A DNA stretch of 54,523 nt from Bacteroidota bacterium (lineage in GTDB: Bacteria; Bacteroidota; Bacteroidia; UKL13-3), in contig CANGGG010000011.1 in NCBI GenBank assembly GCA_947453415.1, positions 1 to 54,523 on the forward strand, in the 5' to 3' direction. The notes under the pieces are model-generated. The model was not told the origin of the DNA, made no database searches, and was given only the letters and a program-made list of their open reading frames with translations. Below are positions 7,944-15,393 of the stretch, piece after piece (positions within the stretch are counted from its first letter, which is position 1; every line of letters begins with the position of its first letter). Made by a program: the position numbers and the translations under genes.

Positions 7944-8942
7944 ATGCAAAAACAAAAGGTAAATACCATTCAAATGCAGCAAATATTAGTGGCGGTTTCC
8001 GTTGTGTTATTTGCTATGAAAATTGTTGCTTGGATGCTAACTTCATCGGTAGCTATTTTAACCGATGCGTTAGAAAGTACTGTAAACGTAATTGCCGGTT
8101 TTATAGGCTTGTACAGCATTATTTTGTCATCTAAACCAAAGGATAAAGAACATCCTTACGGACATGGAAAAGTGGAATTTATTTCATCGGCTTTCGAAGG
8201 TTTGTTAATCAGTTTTGCTGGCCTAATTATTATTTACGAAGCCATTGATAATTTTATTCATCCGCATGAGTTAAAGCAGTTAGATTATGGTTTGATTTTG
8301 ATAGCCATTACTTCAGCTGTAAATTATTTTGTTGGACATTTATGTGTTACAAAAGGTAAAAAAGAAAACTCACCAATATTAATTGCTAGCGGTGCGCATT
8401 TAAAATCCGATACCTATTCAACCCTTGGTTTATTAGTAGGTTTGGGATTAATTATGATTACAGGATTTGCATGGATAGACAGTTTAACAGCCATCATTTT
8501 TGCTTTCATTATCATTTATACAGGCTACAAAATTATTCGCAAATCGCTATCAGGAATGATGGATGAAACGGATGAAGAAATTATAGCTGACATTATAAAA
8601 GTACTGAACGATAACAGGAAAAATGATTGCATTGACGTTCATAATATGCGTGTTATAAATTACGCTGGAAATTACCATATCGACTGTCATTTAACGGTTC
8701 CGTTTTATATAAACGTAAACCAAGCGCATGATATTTTAGATACTTTAACCGATTTATTGATAAAACATTTTGACGATAGAGTTGAATTTTTTATTCATGT
8801 AGATGGTTGTTTATTTACCCAATGTACCCTTTGCAATGTTCAGAATTGCAGCGAAAGAAAACAAAAATTTGTCCATCAAATGGCATGGACACAAGAAAAT
8901 ATTTTATCAAATAACAAACACATTTTAGAAAATGAAAAATAA
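7944..8942 (+). CDS. Cation diffusion facilitator (CDF) family transporter
   Basis: 332 residues; exports divalent metal (Zn, Fe, Co, Cd class) from the cytosol by proton antiport. Six membrane helices are followed by a soluble ferredoxin-like domain. Signature pieces: SSVAILTDALEST (TM2), HPYGHGKVEF after TM2-3, and HLKSDTYST (TM5, an HxxxD pair). The C-terminal tail is cysteine-rich (CLFTQCTLCNVQNC), which could bind metal. It starts two bases after the channel gene's stop, so it belongs to the same operon and would feed the periplasm from which the RND complex exports. Confidence 0.93.
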   Translation: MQKQKVNTIQMQQILVAVSVVLFAMKIVAWMLTSSVAILTDALESTVNVIAGFIGLYSIILSSKPKDKEHPYGHGKVEFISSAFEGLLISFAGLIIIYEAIDNFIHPHELKQLDYGLILIAITSAVNYFVGHLCVTKGKKENSPILIASGAHLKSDTYSTLGLLVGLGLIMITGFAWIDSLTAIIFAFIIIYTGYKIIRKSLSGMMDETDEEIIADIIKVLNDNRKNDCIDVHNMRVINYAGNYHIDCHLTVPFYINVNQAHDILDTLTDLLIKHFDDRVEFFIHVDGCLFTQCTLCNVQNCSERKQKFVHQMAWTQENILSNNKHILENEK

Positions 8943-10374
8943 GCAACTAGCTCCTGGCTGCTGGCCACTAGCAACAGACAATATTAAAGATTATTTTGGC
9001 ATCATGGCAAAACAATTTTTTTTTAGAACAAATCAATATTTATTGATTTTGGGTCATTCAGAAGGAAACTCCTTTCCATGGCAACCAACTCTGAATTATA
9101 AAAGTTGGTTAATAAACAAAGGAGATGCGCTGCATGACAAGTTTTTTATTTTATTAAAAATTAGAAGTTTGTTTAAAAACGCTTTTGAAAAGAACGAAGA
9201 TTCCCATTTATCGGAATCGTTTATAAATTGTATCACTACAAACAATAATATAAAAACCGTTTTATTACTAGTAATCGCAACTACCTTTATTGCCTGTGGC
9301 AATTCAAAACCTGCAGAAAAAGAAGCAGCAACAGTTGTTGAAACAGTTGTGAATTTAACAAATGACCAATTAAAAAATGCCAATATTGGTTTAGGGAAAT
9401 TGGAACAAAAAACGGTTTCAAGTATTTTAAAAGTTAATGGAAAAATAGACGTTCCACCACAAAATATGGTATCGGTAAGTGTGCCTTTGGGTGGTTATTT
9501 AAAATCAACTAAGTTACTGCCAGGAATGCATGTAAACAAAGGCGAAGTGATTGCTGTAATGGAAGACCAGCAGTATATTCAAATTCAGCAGGATTACTTA
9601 ATGGCAAAAGCAAAATTGGTGTATAGTACTAGCGAATATAACCGCCAGAAGGAATTGAACTTAAGTAAAGCTAGCAGTGATAAAGTTTTTCAGCAAACGG
9701 AAGCAGAGTTTTCTACTCAAAAAATAATGGTAAAAGCACTTTCAGAAAAGTTGAAATTGATTGGCATCAATCCTGAAAAAATTAATGAAAATACGATTTC
9801 GAAAAGTATCAATGTTTATTCGCCAATTAACGGATTTGTAACCCTAGTAAATGTAAATATTGGTAAGTATACGCAGCCAAGTGAAGTGCTTTTTGAATTG
9901 GTAAATCCTACCGATATACACTTAGCCTTAACCATATTTGAAAAGGATTTAGGACAAATAGCTATTGGGCAAAAATTATTGGCTTATACCAATAATAAAC
10001 CAAATGTAAAACATCCTTGCGAAATTATTTTGGTAGGTCAAACTATTTCGTCCGATAGAATAACGGAAGTGCATTGCCATTTTTTAGATTATGATAAAAC
10101 GCTTTTGCCGGGTATGTATATGAATGCTGAAATTGAATTGAAAAAGAACGATGCATTTGTATTGCCTGAAGATGCAATAGTACGTTTTGAAAACATTCAA
10201 TATGTGTTTGTAGAAAAAGATAAAAATAATTTCGAAATGGTTCCTGTAACCACTGGAAGTGTAGAAAAAGGTTTCATTGAAATTTTAGATGCTGAAAAAT
10301 TAGTAGCAAAAAACATAGTAACCAAAGGTGCTTACAGCATTTTGATGAAAACCAAAAACAAGTCGGAAGAATAG
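8932..10374 (+). CDS. czcB: CusB/CzcB-like periplasmic adaptor (membrane fusion) lipoprotein, start uncertain
   Basis: Links the RND pump to the outer-membrane channel. The adaptor part shows the lipoyl half-motif VSVSVPLGGYL, LPGMHVNKGEVIAVMED, an alpha-hairpin, then INGFVTLVNVNIGKYT and beta-barrel LPGMYMNAEIEL. The open frame from 8932 has 480 residues, but a lipoprotein signal (KTVLLLVIATTFIAC) only appears at residues 109-122 (lipid Cys codon at 9295). No ATG lies near it; ATA at 9250 or ATC at 9232 are the only nearby codons. The first roughly 105 codons resemble no adaptor and begin with repeat-like DNA. I infer that DNA was inserted before the gene and the original ATG was lost or shifted. 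Confidence 0.88.
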   Translation: MKNKQLAPGCWPLATDNIKDYFGIMAKQFFFRTNQYLLILGHSEGNSFPWQPTLNYKSWLINKGDALHDKFFILLKIRSLFKNAFEKNEDSHLSESFINCITTNNNIKTVLLLVIATTFIACGNSKPAEKEAATVVETVVNLTNDQLKNANIGLGKLEQKTVSSILKVNGKIDVPPQNMVSVSVPLGGYLKSTKLLPGMHVNKGEVIAVMEDQQYIQIQQDYLMAKAKLVYSTSEYNRQKELNLSKASSDKVFQQTEAEFSTQKIMVKALSEKLKLIGINPEKINENTISKSINVYSPINGFVTLVNVNIGKYTQPSEVLFELVNPTDIHLALTIFEKDLGQIAIGQKLLAYTNNKPNVKHPCEIILVGQTISSDRITEVHCHFLDYDKTLLPGMYMNAEIELKKNDAFVLPEDAIVRFENIQYVFVEKDKNNFEMVPVTTGSVEKGFIEILDAEKLVAKNIVTKGAYSILMKTKNKSEE

Positions 10375-10403
10375 ATTTGATTGGTGATTAGTGAAATGAG
10401 ATT

Positions 10404-10449
10404 TGTGAAATATACTTTGTCAAAGTTTTGGACTTTGACAAAGTTTTTT
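10404..10449 (+). terminator. Perfect hairpin repeat acting as terminator of the efflux operon (repeat copy 1)
   Basis: ACTTTGTCAAAGT (10414-10426) and ACTTTGACAAAGT (10432-10444) form a perfect 13-bp stem with loop TTTGG, then a T-run. The 41-bp block 10404-10444 recurs with one mismatch at 10602-10642. Confidence 0.75.
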
Positions 10450-10453
10450 AACT

Positions 10454-10484
10454 ATCCGAAGAGTTAGCGAAGCGCTCTTCGGAT
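10454..10484. repeat. Palindromic repeat with nested hairpin
   Basis: ATCCGAAGAG and CTCTTCGGAT are perfect 10-bp arms; an inner AGCG-AAG-CGCT hairpin lies between them. The form is REP-like. Confidence 0.65.
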
Positions 10485-10557
10485 TTTAAATGAATTGTAG
10501 TGTCTTGGACACGGGCTAATTGAAACGAGTTACAAACTCTTATTTCATTTATTAATT

Positions 10558-10596
10558 CGTAGTCTGCAGCGCCATAGCCCATAACATAAGACTACG
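10558..10596. repeat. Inverted repeat CGTAGTCT / AGACTACG
   Basis: Perfect 8-bp arms around 23 bases. A further small hairpin (GTGTC-TTG-GACAC) lies at 10500-10512 in the same island. Confidence 0.55.
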
Positions 10597-10601
10597 CACA
10601 G

Positions 10602-10642
10602 TGTGAAATATACTTTTTCAAAGTTTTGGACTTTGACAAAGT
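10602..10642 (+). repeat. Hairpin repeat copy 2
   Basis: 41-bp direct copy of 10404-10444, 198 bp away, with a single G-to-T change that puts one mismatch into the stem. It ends about 40 bases before the stop of the repressor gene on the other strand. Confidence 0.7.
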
Positions 10643-10684
10643 ATCATATTTATTTTGTTTCAATATTTAAAGGGAAAATTTCCA

Positions 10685-11443
10685 CTAATTCTTTTTCAAA
10701 CTTTCTATTTCTACCCTCATGCTGCGGAGCATGGCCATTATGCTATCCAAATTTAACTCTTCTTCTTTGGTATCGCTCATGTTTAAATTACACACAAATT
10801 CCCAAATTTCAATGAGCGTAGCTGCATGTATGGAATAAGGTTCGTAGTTTTTATTATCCGAAACAAGTAGCAAATTATTATCGGTTCTATAAACACGTTT
10901 ATAAACCACACCTTCATCGTGGGTTATTAATACATAAGTACTACCATTCCTCATGTCTTTTATCGATTCTACAAACTTTCCAATTACATAACTACCATCT
11001 TTTAACGGAGGCATCGAATCGCCTTTAATAGGAAACGCACGGTGCTTACCTATTACCCTAAAAGGCAAATTCATTAAAGGCAAACTTTCAATAAATTCAG
11101 GATCGGCATAACCATTTAAATAGCCTGCCGATGCTTTTGCGGTTACTACTTCCACCAAATCATTGTTGTTTTTATCAACCATAATGGGAAACAGAATTCT
11201 GTTTTCGCCAACGGTGATAAATGATGTACTTTCTGTCGTTCGTAAATCGCATTTTACCAAAGTATCAATTGATACATGGAACAAATTAGAAATCTTAATC
11301 AAGGTTTCTACTGGCGGGTCGCAACGTTCCTCTTCATACGAACCAATTTTTGCTCGTGAACTATCTAATGCATTGGCTAGTTGCTCTTGCGACCATTTTT
11401 TTATTTGCCTTAAATGCTTTATGTTACTTGAAATTTTACTCAT
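10685..11443 (-). CDS. XRE-type helix-turn-helix repressor with S24 (LexA-like) autoprotease domain
   Basis: 252 residues. An XRE helix-turn-helix occupies about residues 7-62 (WSQEQLANALDSSRAKIGSYEE). A LexA/UmuD-like protease domain follows: candidate cleavage bond A106-G107 in KASAGY, nucleophile S143 in KGDSMPPL, and general-base lysine K182 in VYKRVYR. The C-terminal 30 residues look helical. Such proteins are cleaved after DNA damage (RecA-assisted), releasing their targets. A three-half-site array directly upstream of the start suggests autorepression. The divergent neighbour is xseA, a DNA-repair nuclease subunit, so a damage-response role fits but is inferred. Confidence 0.9.
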   Translation of the reverse strand: MSKISSNIKHLRQIKKWSQEQLANALDSSRAKIGSYEEERCDPPVETLIKISNLFHVSIDTLVKCDLRTTESTSFITVGENRILFPIMVDKNNNDLVEVVTAKASAGYLNGYADPEFIESLPLMNLPFRVIGKHRAFPIKGDSMPPLKDGSYVIGKFVESIKDMRNGSTYVLITHDEGVVYKRVYRTDNNLLLVSDNKNYEPYSIHAATLIEIWEFVCNLNMSDTKEEELNLDSIMAMLRSMRVEIESLKKN

Positions 11444-11452
11444 GCTAAAATA

Positions 11453-11482
11453 TTTAGTACAATATTACTAAAAATATTAGTA
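11453..11482 (-). promoter_or_regulatory. Operator array TTAGTA / TACTAA / TTAGTA overlapping the repressor's promoter
   Basis: Half-sites TTAGTA (11454-11459), TACTAA (11466-11471) and TTAGTA (11477-11482) alternate in orientation, giving two overlapping palindromes. On the minus strand a -7-like TAATATTG lies at 11467-11460, inside the array and about 17 bases before the ATG. Binding there would block transcription. Confidence 0.55.
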
Positions 11483-11526
11483 TAATTGCACACTGTTTTC
11501 AACAAACATTTTTACATTGTATGTCT

Positions 11527-11588
11527 TAGTGGAGATTATTTAATTATTTAATTTGATTACAACTTTTAAACAATAAATATCTCCACTA
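11527..11588. repeat. 10-bp perfect inverted repeat between the repressor and xseA
   Basis: TAGTGGAGAT (11527-11536) and ATCTCCACTA (11579-11588) flank a 42-base AT-rich spacer. The role is unknown; it could be paired protein sites or a decayed insertion. Confidence 0.55.
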
Positions 11589-11607
11589 TACAATGGAATT
11601 AATTTTC

Positions 11608-11623
11608 TCCCGATTTATCGGGA
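11608..11623. repeat. Short palindrome TCCCGAT-TT-ATCGGGA
   Basis: Perfect 7-bp arms. A variant (TCCCGATTCATCGGAA) occurs at 48750-48765, so this is a dispersed element. Confidence 0.55.
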
Positions 11624-11628
11624 TTATA

Positions 11629-11688
11629 ATTTTGTAATTTGTAATCTTTCAATCTTTTAATTTTGTAATCTTTCAATCTTTCAATCAT
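11629..11688 (+). repeat. Simple tandem repeat TTTGTAATCTTTCAATC
   Basis: Two and a half imperfect copies directly upstream of xseA. A related AATCTTTCAATC run lies at 35668-35694. Confidence 0.5.
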
Positions 11689-11694
11689 AAAAAA

Positions 11695-12825
11695 ATGCAG
11701 GCCATCAATCTTTCACAATTACTTTATAAAATAGATGAAACCCTTCAAAGCCAATTTGGATATCAAACATTTTGGATAAAAGCAGAAATTACAGATGTTA
11801 AAAAATACGAATCAAAACGTTGGTGTTTTTTTAAACTTATTGAGAAAAAAGATACTGAAAAAATAGCCGAAATGAAAGCCACAGCTTGGAGTCAAGGTTA
11901 TGTATTTATTGAACAATTTGAACGTTTAACCCAACAACATTTTGCCAACGGATTGCAAATTATTTGCAAAGTAAAAGTAAAATATAGCATCAAATACGGT
12001 TTAAGTTTTGATGTGTTGGAAATTGATAACAGCTTTGCTTTGGGTCAAATAGAGTTACAAAAACAAGCTACTTTAAAACGCTTAGTTGAAGAAAGCAATG
12101 GTCAAATTATAAAAGATGATGAACAATATTTTACCCCAAATAAAAAACTAAAATTGCCAGTTGTTATTCAAAAAATAGCTTTAATAACTGCTCAAAATTC
12201 TGACGGTCAACGCGATTTTAAAAACGAATTATTGAATAATAATTATGGTTATGCGTTTGAAGTAGATGAATATTTATGTCAAATTCAAGGCGATAAAGCA
12301 CACGAAAATATCATCATGCAATTTGAGAAAATCATGGCCAGTATCATGCATTACGATTGTGTAGCAATGGTGAGGGGAGGAGGGAGCGAAACCGATTTTA
12401 AACCTTTTGAACAATATGAATTAGCTAAGTTAGTTGCCAATTTTCATATTCCTATTTTTACTGGAATTGGCCACGATAGAAATACTTCCATTGCAGATTT
12501 AATGGCTCGACAACTAAAAACTCCTACCAAAGTAGCTGCCCATATTGTTGACCATAATTACATGTTTGAAAATAATTTGTTGTATCAGTTTAACCAAATA
12601 GAACAAAACATTGCTTTAAAAATAGACAGGGCAAAGCAAAACTTAGTAAATTTAAAAAGATTACTCCAAGGTTTAGATCCGAAAAATGTATTGAAAAAAG
12701 GCTATGCTTTGGTGAAATTTAATAATAAAATTATCAGTGATGTTGCTCAACTGCAAAAGGGAAATGAAATAGAAACGTATATAAAAAACACTAAAATAGT
12801 GAGCAAAATTTTAAATATTGAATAA
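11695..12825 (+). CDS. xseA: Exodeoxyribonuclease VII large subunit
   Basis: 376 residues, somewhat shorter than the 400-450 usual. An N-terminal OB-fold (FWIKAEITDV, CFFKLIEK) is followed by the catalytic domain with ITAQNSDGQRDFKNEL, VAMVRGGGSETDFKPFE and FTGIGHDRNTSIADLMA, then a short coiled coil and the ending GYALVKFNNKIISDV. With XseB it degrades single-stranded DNA in both directions. The shortened length comes from the coiled-coil region. xseB follows after 164 bases of repeat-rich DNA rather than overlapping, which is unusual for this pair. Confidence 0.95.
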   Translation: MQAINLSQLLYKIDETLQSQFGYQTFWIKAEITDVKKYESKRWCFFKLIEKKDTEKIAEMKATAWSQGYVFIEQFERLTQQHFANGLQIICKVKVKYSIKYGLSFDVLEIDNSFALGQIELQKQATLKRLVEESNGQIIKDDEQYFTPNKKLKLPVVIQKIALITAQNSDGQRDFKNELLNNNYGYAFEVDEYLCQIQGDKAHENIIMQFEKIMASIMHYDCVAMVRGGGSETDFKPFEQYELAKLVANFHIPIFTGIGHDRNTSIADLMARQLKTPTKVAAHIVDHNYMFENNLLYQFNQIEQNIALKIDRAKQNLVNLKRLLQGLDPKNVLKKGYALVKFNNKIISDVAQLQKGNEIETYIKNTKIVSKILNIE

Positions 12826-12832
12826 GCCTTAT

Positions 12833-12908
12833 TTGTCATCCTGAGCTTGTCGAAGGAAGCAATGGGCAATAAGCAATAAGCAATACTTGTCACGCAGGGC
12901 GTGAGACA
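12833..12908. repeat. REP-like composite between xseA and xseB
   Basis: Three pieces in a row: TCATCCTGAGCTTGTCGAAG (12837-12856), a word known from REP-type elements in many bacteria; GCAATAAGCAA direct repeats (12859-12884); and an imperfect palindrome with core CACGC-AGG-GCGTG (12888-12908). Confidence 0.65.
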
Positions 12909-12989
12909 ATATGAAATTAGCAATAGACAAGTTAACCAACCAAAAACTTAATCAAAAAATCTCCAAATCAATAAATCAATAAATCAAAA

Positions 12990-13163
12990 ATGAAAAAAGA
13001 AATAACTTACAGCCAAGCGCAACAAAAACTAGAAGAAATAGTAGCGCAAATGGAAAACAACGAAATAGATTTAGAAACGCTTTCGGTAAAGTTAATTGAG
13101 GCCAAGGAGCTGGTAAAACTATGCGAAAATAAGTTAAGAAATATTGAAGAAACGATAAAGTGA
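12990..13163 (+). CDS. xseB: Exodeoxyribonuclease VII small subunit
   Basis: 57 residues, starting MKKEITYSQAQQKLEEIVAQ, then LETLSVKLIEAKELVKLCENKL. The family pattern (YxxAxxxLExIVxxxE, then a second helix with LxExxxLxxxC) is clear, so this short gene is certain. XseB binds the XseA coiled coil to form active exonuclease VII. It is at the short end of the family. A tandem AAATCAAT run precedes the ATG and there is no Shine-Dalgarno site. Confidence 0.93.
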   Translation: MKKEITYSQAQQKLEEIVAQMENNEIDLETLSVKLIEAKELVKLCENKLRNIEETIK

Positions 13164-13190
13164 GTTTTTTAAAACTTCTTTTTGCATATG

Positions 13191-13541
13191 CTATTTGTTA
13201 ATCAAACGATCGAAGTAATAGGCACCTAAACCATAGGCAATACAATCTAGCCAATCTGCAGTAAAACTTTTGCTTAAATGCGGTATTACCAACTCAAACA
13301 TGATACAAAAGTATAAGCAAGCAAATACTATCAAAACACGATTGAATTTGTACTCATTATTTTTTGAAATCTTTTTTCTTTGAATGATTAAGGCAATACC
13401 TAATAAAATGGGTAATAAAGTTAAATCATCTAAATAGTTATCAAAAAATTGAACATGAATTTTTGCAGCTAATAAAATGGAGTGAATCATCCATAATAAA
13501 ATGGCAATATAAAAATAGAAATATTTGTTTTGAGGAGTCAT
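13191..13541 (-). CDS. Small conserved four-helix membrane protein
   Basis: 116 residues, four predicted membrane helices. The pattern YLDDLTLLPILLGIALI with RKK after it, and a terminal DCIAYGLGAYYFDRLINK, resembles a Bacteroidota family sometimes labelled as a magnesium-citrate transporter; that label is not supported by the sequence. It lies three bases downstream of the zinc-ribbon gene on the same strand, so they form an operon. Function unknown. Confidence 0.72.
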   Translation of the reverse strand: MTPQNKYFYFYIAILLWMIHSILLAAKIHVQFFDNYLDDLTLLPILLGIALIIQRKKISKNNEYKFNRVLIVFACLYFCIMFELVIPHLSKSFTADWLDCIAYGLGAYYFDRLINK

Positions 13542-13544
13542 AAT

Positions 13545-13829
13545 TTATAAAGGTAATGCCAAAATGATAAATGTAACCAATGTAATTATTGCAAATATAA
13601 TTGCTTGTCCTCCATGAATTGCTTTTTCAACCAGGAACAGTAACTTGTTATTTTCAGCATTTTTTATTTTAACATATTCAAAAAGCAGCGGAACATTTCC
13701 CAATTCTTTTTCTAAGTCATCTCTTTCTTTCCGGTATTTAAAGTCTAAAATTCCGCCACAAGTATCACAGAAAGCTTTTTCGCCATCTGTCCAATTATTG
13801 CAATGTTCACACTTTTTTTGATTGATCAT
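13545..13829 (-). CDS. Zinc-ribbon protein with one C-terminal membrane helix
   Basis: 94 residues. Two CxxC knuckles (CEHC at residues 7-10, CDTC at 21-24) form a zinc ribbon. A charged helix (KYRKERDDLEKEL) and a C-terminal hydrophobic helix (AIIFAIITLVTFIILAL) follow. The topology suggests a cytosolic zinc ribbon anchored to the inner membrane, related to the DUF3667/yhfT-type small anchors, but no function is assigned. Upstream partner of the four-helix membrane protein. Confidence 0.75.
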   Translation of the reverse strand: MINQKKCEHCNNWTDGEKAFCDTCGGILDFKYRKERDDLEKELGNVPLLFEYVKIKNAENNKLLFLVEKAIHGGQAIIFAIITLVTFIILALPL

Positions 13830-13884
13830 TTATGCGTTGCAATGTGTTACAAAAAATCCATATAATCAATTATTTTAAAGTGAT

Positions 13885-14337
13885 TTATTTGAATATATTA
13901 TTCAACTGTGTTTCCCTGAATTCAAAAATTTGTTTTACTTTTTTATCTACAAACAACCAATGTAAAAAGGGAGCTAAAATCCAGCCTTTTGATAAATAAG
14001 TAATCTTATCTGTCATGTGAGTGATGCCATTTATTTCCTCAAAAGTATGCTCATGAAGCCATTTTTTATAGGGTCCTACTAATTGATTATCTGCAAATTT
14101 ATAAGGAGGATTCCACTCAGTAATTTCTGTTTTCCATATAAAAGGAATGCCATTCAATTTAATTTTATAATCAATGAATGTTCCTTTTTTCATTTCAATG
14201 GGTAATGGTGTAAGTATTTTAAAATAAACTTCCTTTGGAGTTAATTTATTTAAATTTTCAGCTTTACTAAAAAAATCAAAAACTTCACTTAAAGGTTTTT
14301 TAATAATGGTTGTAGTTTCTAAAATGTAATTATTCAT
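13885..14337 (-). CDS. SRPBCC (START/cyclase-like) family protein
   Basis: 150 residues. It opens with LETTTIIKKPLSEVFDFFSKAENLNKLTP, the start of the helix-grip fold, and has IPFIWKTEITEWNPPYKFADNQLVGPYKKWLHEHTFEE in the middle, a pattern found in proteins loosely called cyclase/dehydrase or CDP-paratose-epimerase-associated. The fold forms a hydrophobic pocket for a small ligand, which cannot be inferred. No neighbour clarifies its role. Confidence 0.85.
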   Translation of the reverse strand: MNNYILETTTIIKKPLSEVFDFFSKAENLNKLTPKEVYFKILTPLPIEMKKGTFIDYKIKLNGIPFIWKTEITEWNPPYKFADNQLVGPYKKWLHEHTFEEINGITHMTDKITYLSKGWILAPFLHWLFVDKKVKQIFEFRETQLNNIFK

Positions 14338-14526
14338 AATGTAAAATACAATTAGAACTTCAAGAAGTTTTGATAATAAAAATTATTAATTCAATAGTTT
14401 ATTATTATTTCCCAATATGCCTTTATTTAAATTTTAACATTCAAAGCCTAAAATAAAGCCGAATATTAGCTTTTAATAAAAAATAGGTTTCACTTGAAAT
14501 ATTTTTCTTTTCTTTTTAATTAATTT

Positions 14527-14546
14527 AACACAAATATGTTTGTGTT
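14527..14546 (+). promoter_or_regulatory. Palindrome over a -7 box, start of the orphan region
   Basis: AACACAAA-TATG-TTTGTGTT is a perfect 8-bp inverted repeat. It contains TATGTTTG (14535-14542), an exact TAnnTTTG -7 box on the plus strand. Such an arrangement fits a repressor site on a promoter. Confidence 0.4.
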
Positions 14547-14555
14547 TATGGAGGT

Positions 14556-14756
14556 ATGAATTGTCTTCCAGAAATGATGTTTGGAGTTTGTATCAAATAC
14601 ATAACAATCTCACAGTTAAAAGATTTTTATAAAATAGTTACTGTTTTAGGAGTAAATTTAATCCTATCAATTTCCTTAATTTTTTTTGATATTACTATTG
14701 ATTTTTATATCAAAAAATATATTTCCCCTAAATATTTTAATAGTTTTTTTTTATAA
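14556..14756 (+). CDS. Possible small membrane protein, doubtful
   Basis: 66 residues with one hydrophobic stretch (IVTVLGVNLILSISLIFF). GGAGG lies one base before the ATG, too close for a normal ribosome site. The palindrome/-7 box just upstream is the main argument for it. No family recognised; it may be chance in AT-rich DNA. Confidence 0.28.
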   Translation: MNCLPEMMFGVCIKYITISQLKDFYKIVTVLGVNLILSISLIFFDITIDFYIKKYISPKYFNSFFL

Positions 14757-14813
14757 CCTTTTTAAGACAAGTAAAGCCATATTTATAGTTGAGAATTGTA
14801 TAAAAAAAATAAT

Positions 14814-15248
14814 ATGAATACAATAAATTTATACTTTGAATATTTATTTACTCTTTCTAATTCTAATTGGGAAATTTTTAATTCTAAACTTAAAAGTCTT
14901 TTGTTTTCTGAAAAAAAAATTGTTTTGGATTTTGAAAAAAATGAAAAACACTTGACTTTATTAAAAAATAGAATCATCAGAAAATACTTCCCAGCTGAAA
15001 GTGCATATAAAGAATTTGAAATCGTTTTTGAAGGTAAATTTGCAAGTGCCTACGATTTTTATATAACCAAGAAAAAAAGTATCTATATAATAGAAACAAT
15101 TTCACCGTCAGAATTTATATGTATTTCTTATTCTGATTTGCAAAGTCACTATAATTTAACTTCCAATGAAAACAATACTGTTAGAAAAGCTAGCAAAGAA
15201 ACCCCCTTTAAAAAATCAAAACTTGAAATTGCATTAATTTGTCTTTAG
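14814..15248 (+). CDS. Hypothetical protein without recognised family
   Basis: 144 residues from ATG 14814; a TTG at 14798-14796 would add six. Lysine- and isoleucine-rich, no signal peptide or membrane helix. The FYITKKKSIYIIETISPSEFICISYSDL part is beta-like and could be an isolated domain, but I do not recognise it. Base composition is even more AT-rich than the surroundings, as in recently acquired or orphan genes. Confidence 0.5.
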   Translation: MNTINLYFEYLFTLSNSNWEIFNSKLKSLLFSEKKIVLDFEKNEKHLTLLKNRIIRKYFPAESAYKEFEIVFEGKFASAYDFYITKKKSIYIIETISPSEFICISYSDLQSHYNLTSNENNTVRKASKETPFKKSKLEIALICL

Positions 15249-15294
15249 CCTAATTTACATAATAAATAATAATAACAAATACCAAATATATAAA

Positions 15295-15393
15295 ATGAAA
15301 GAAGATATAAAAGATTTATCAATTGTACTATTAATATTTATAGTAGGTTTTTTATCAGGAGTAGTTACTTGCAATTTGATTAATAAATTATAA
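15295..15393 (+). CDS. Possible 32-residue single-pass membrane peptide
   Basis: The frame reads MKEDIKDLS, then a clean hydrophobic segment IVLLIFIVGFLSGVVTC and NLINKL before TAA. Charge distribution fits a small inner-membrane peptide. It follows the 144-residue hypothetical gene by 46 bases. No homologue known to me. Confidence 0.35.
   Translation: MKEDIKDLSIVLLIFIVGFLSGVVTCNLINKL

Noticed and set aside
10603-10815. Plus-strand frame over the end of the S24 repressor
   Set aside because: Antisense shadow through a hairpin repeat and a well-supported gene.
13846-13862. Possible further Crp/Fnr-type site (GTTGCAATGTGTTACAA) upstream of the zinc-ribbon gene
   Set aside because: Half-site spacing differs from the three sulfur-island sites and it is too close to the start codon; no -7 box at 21 bp.
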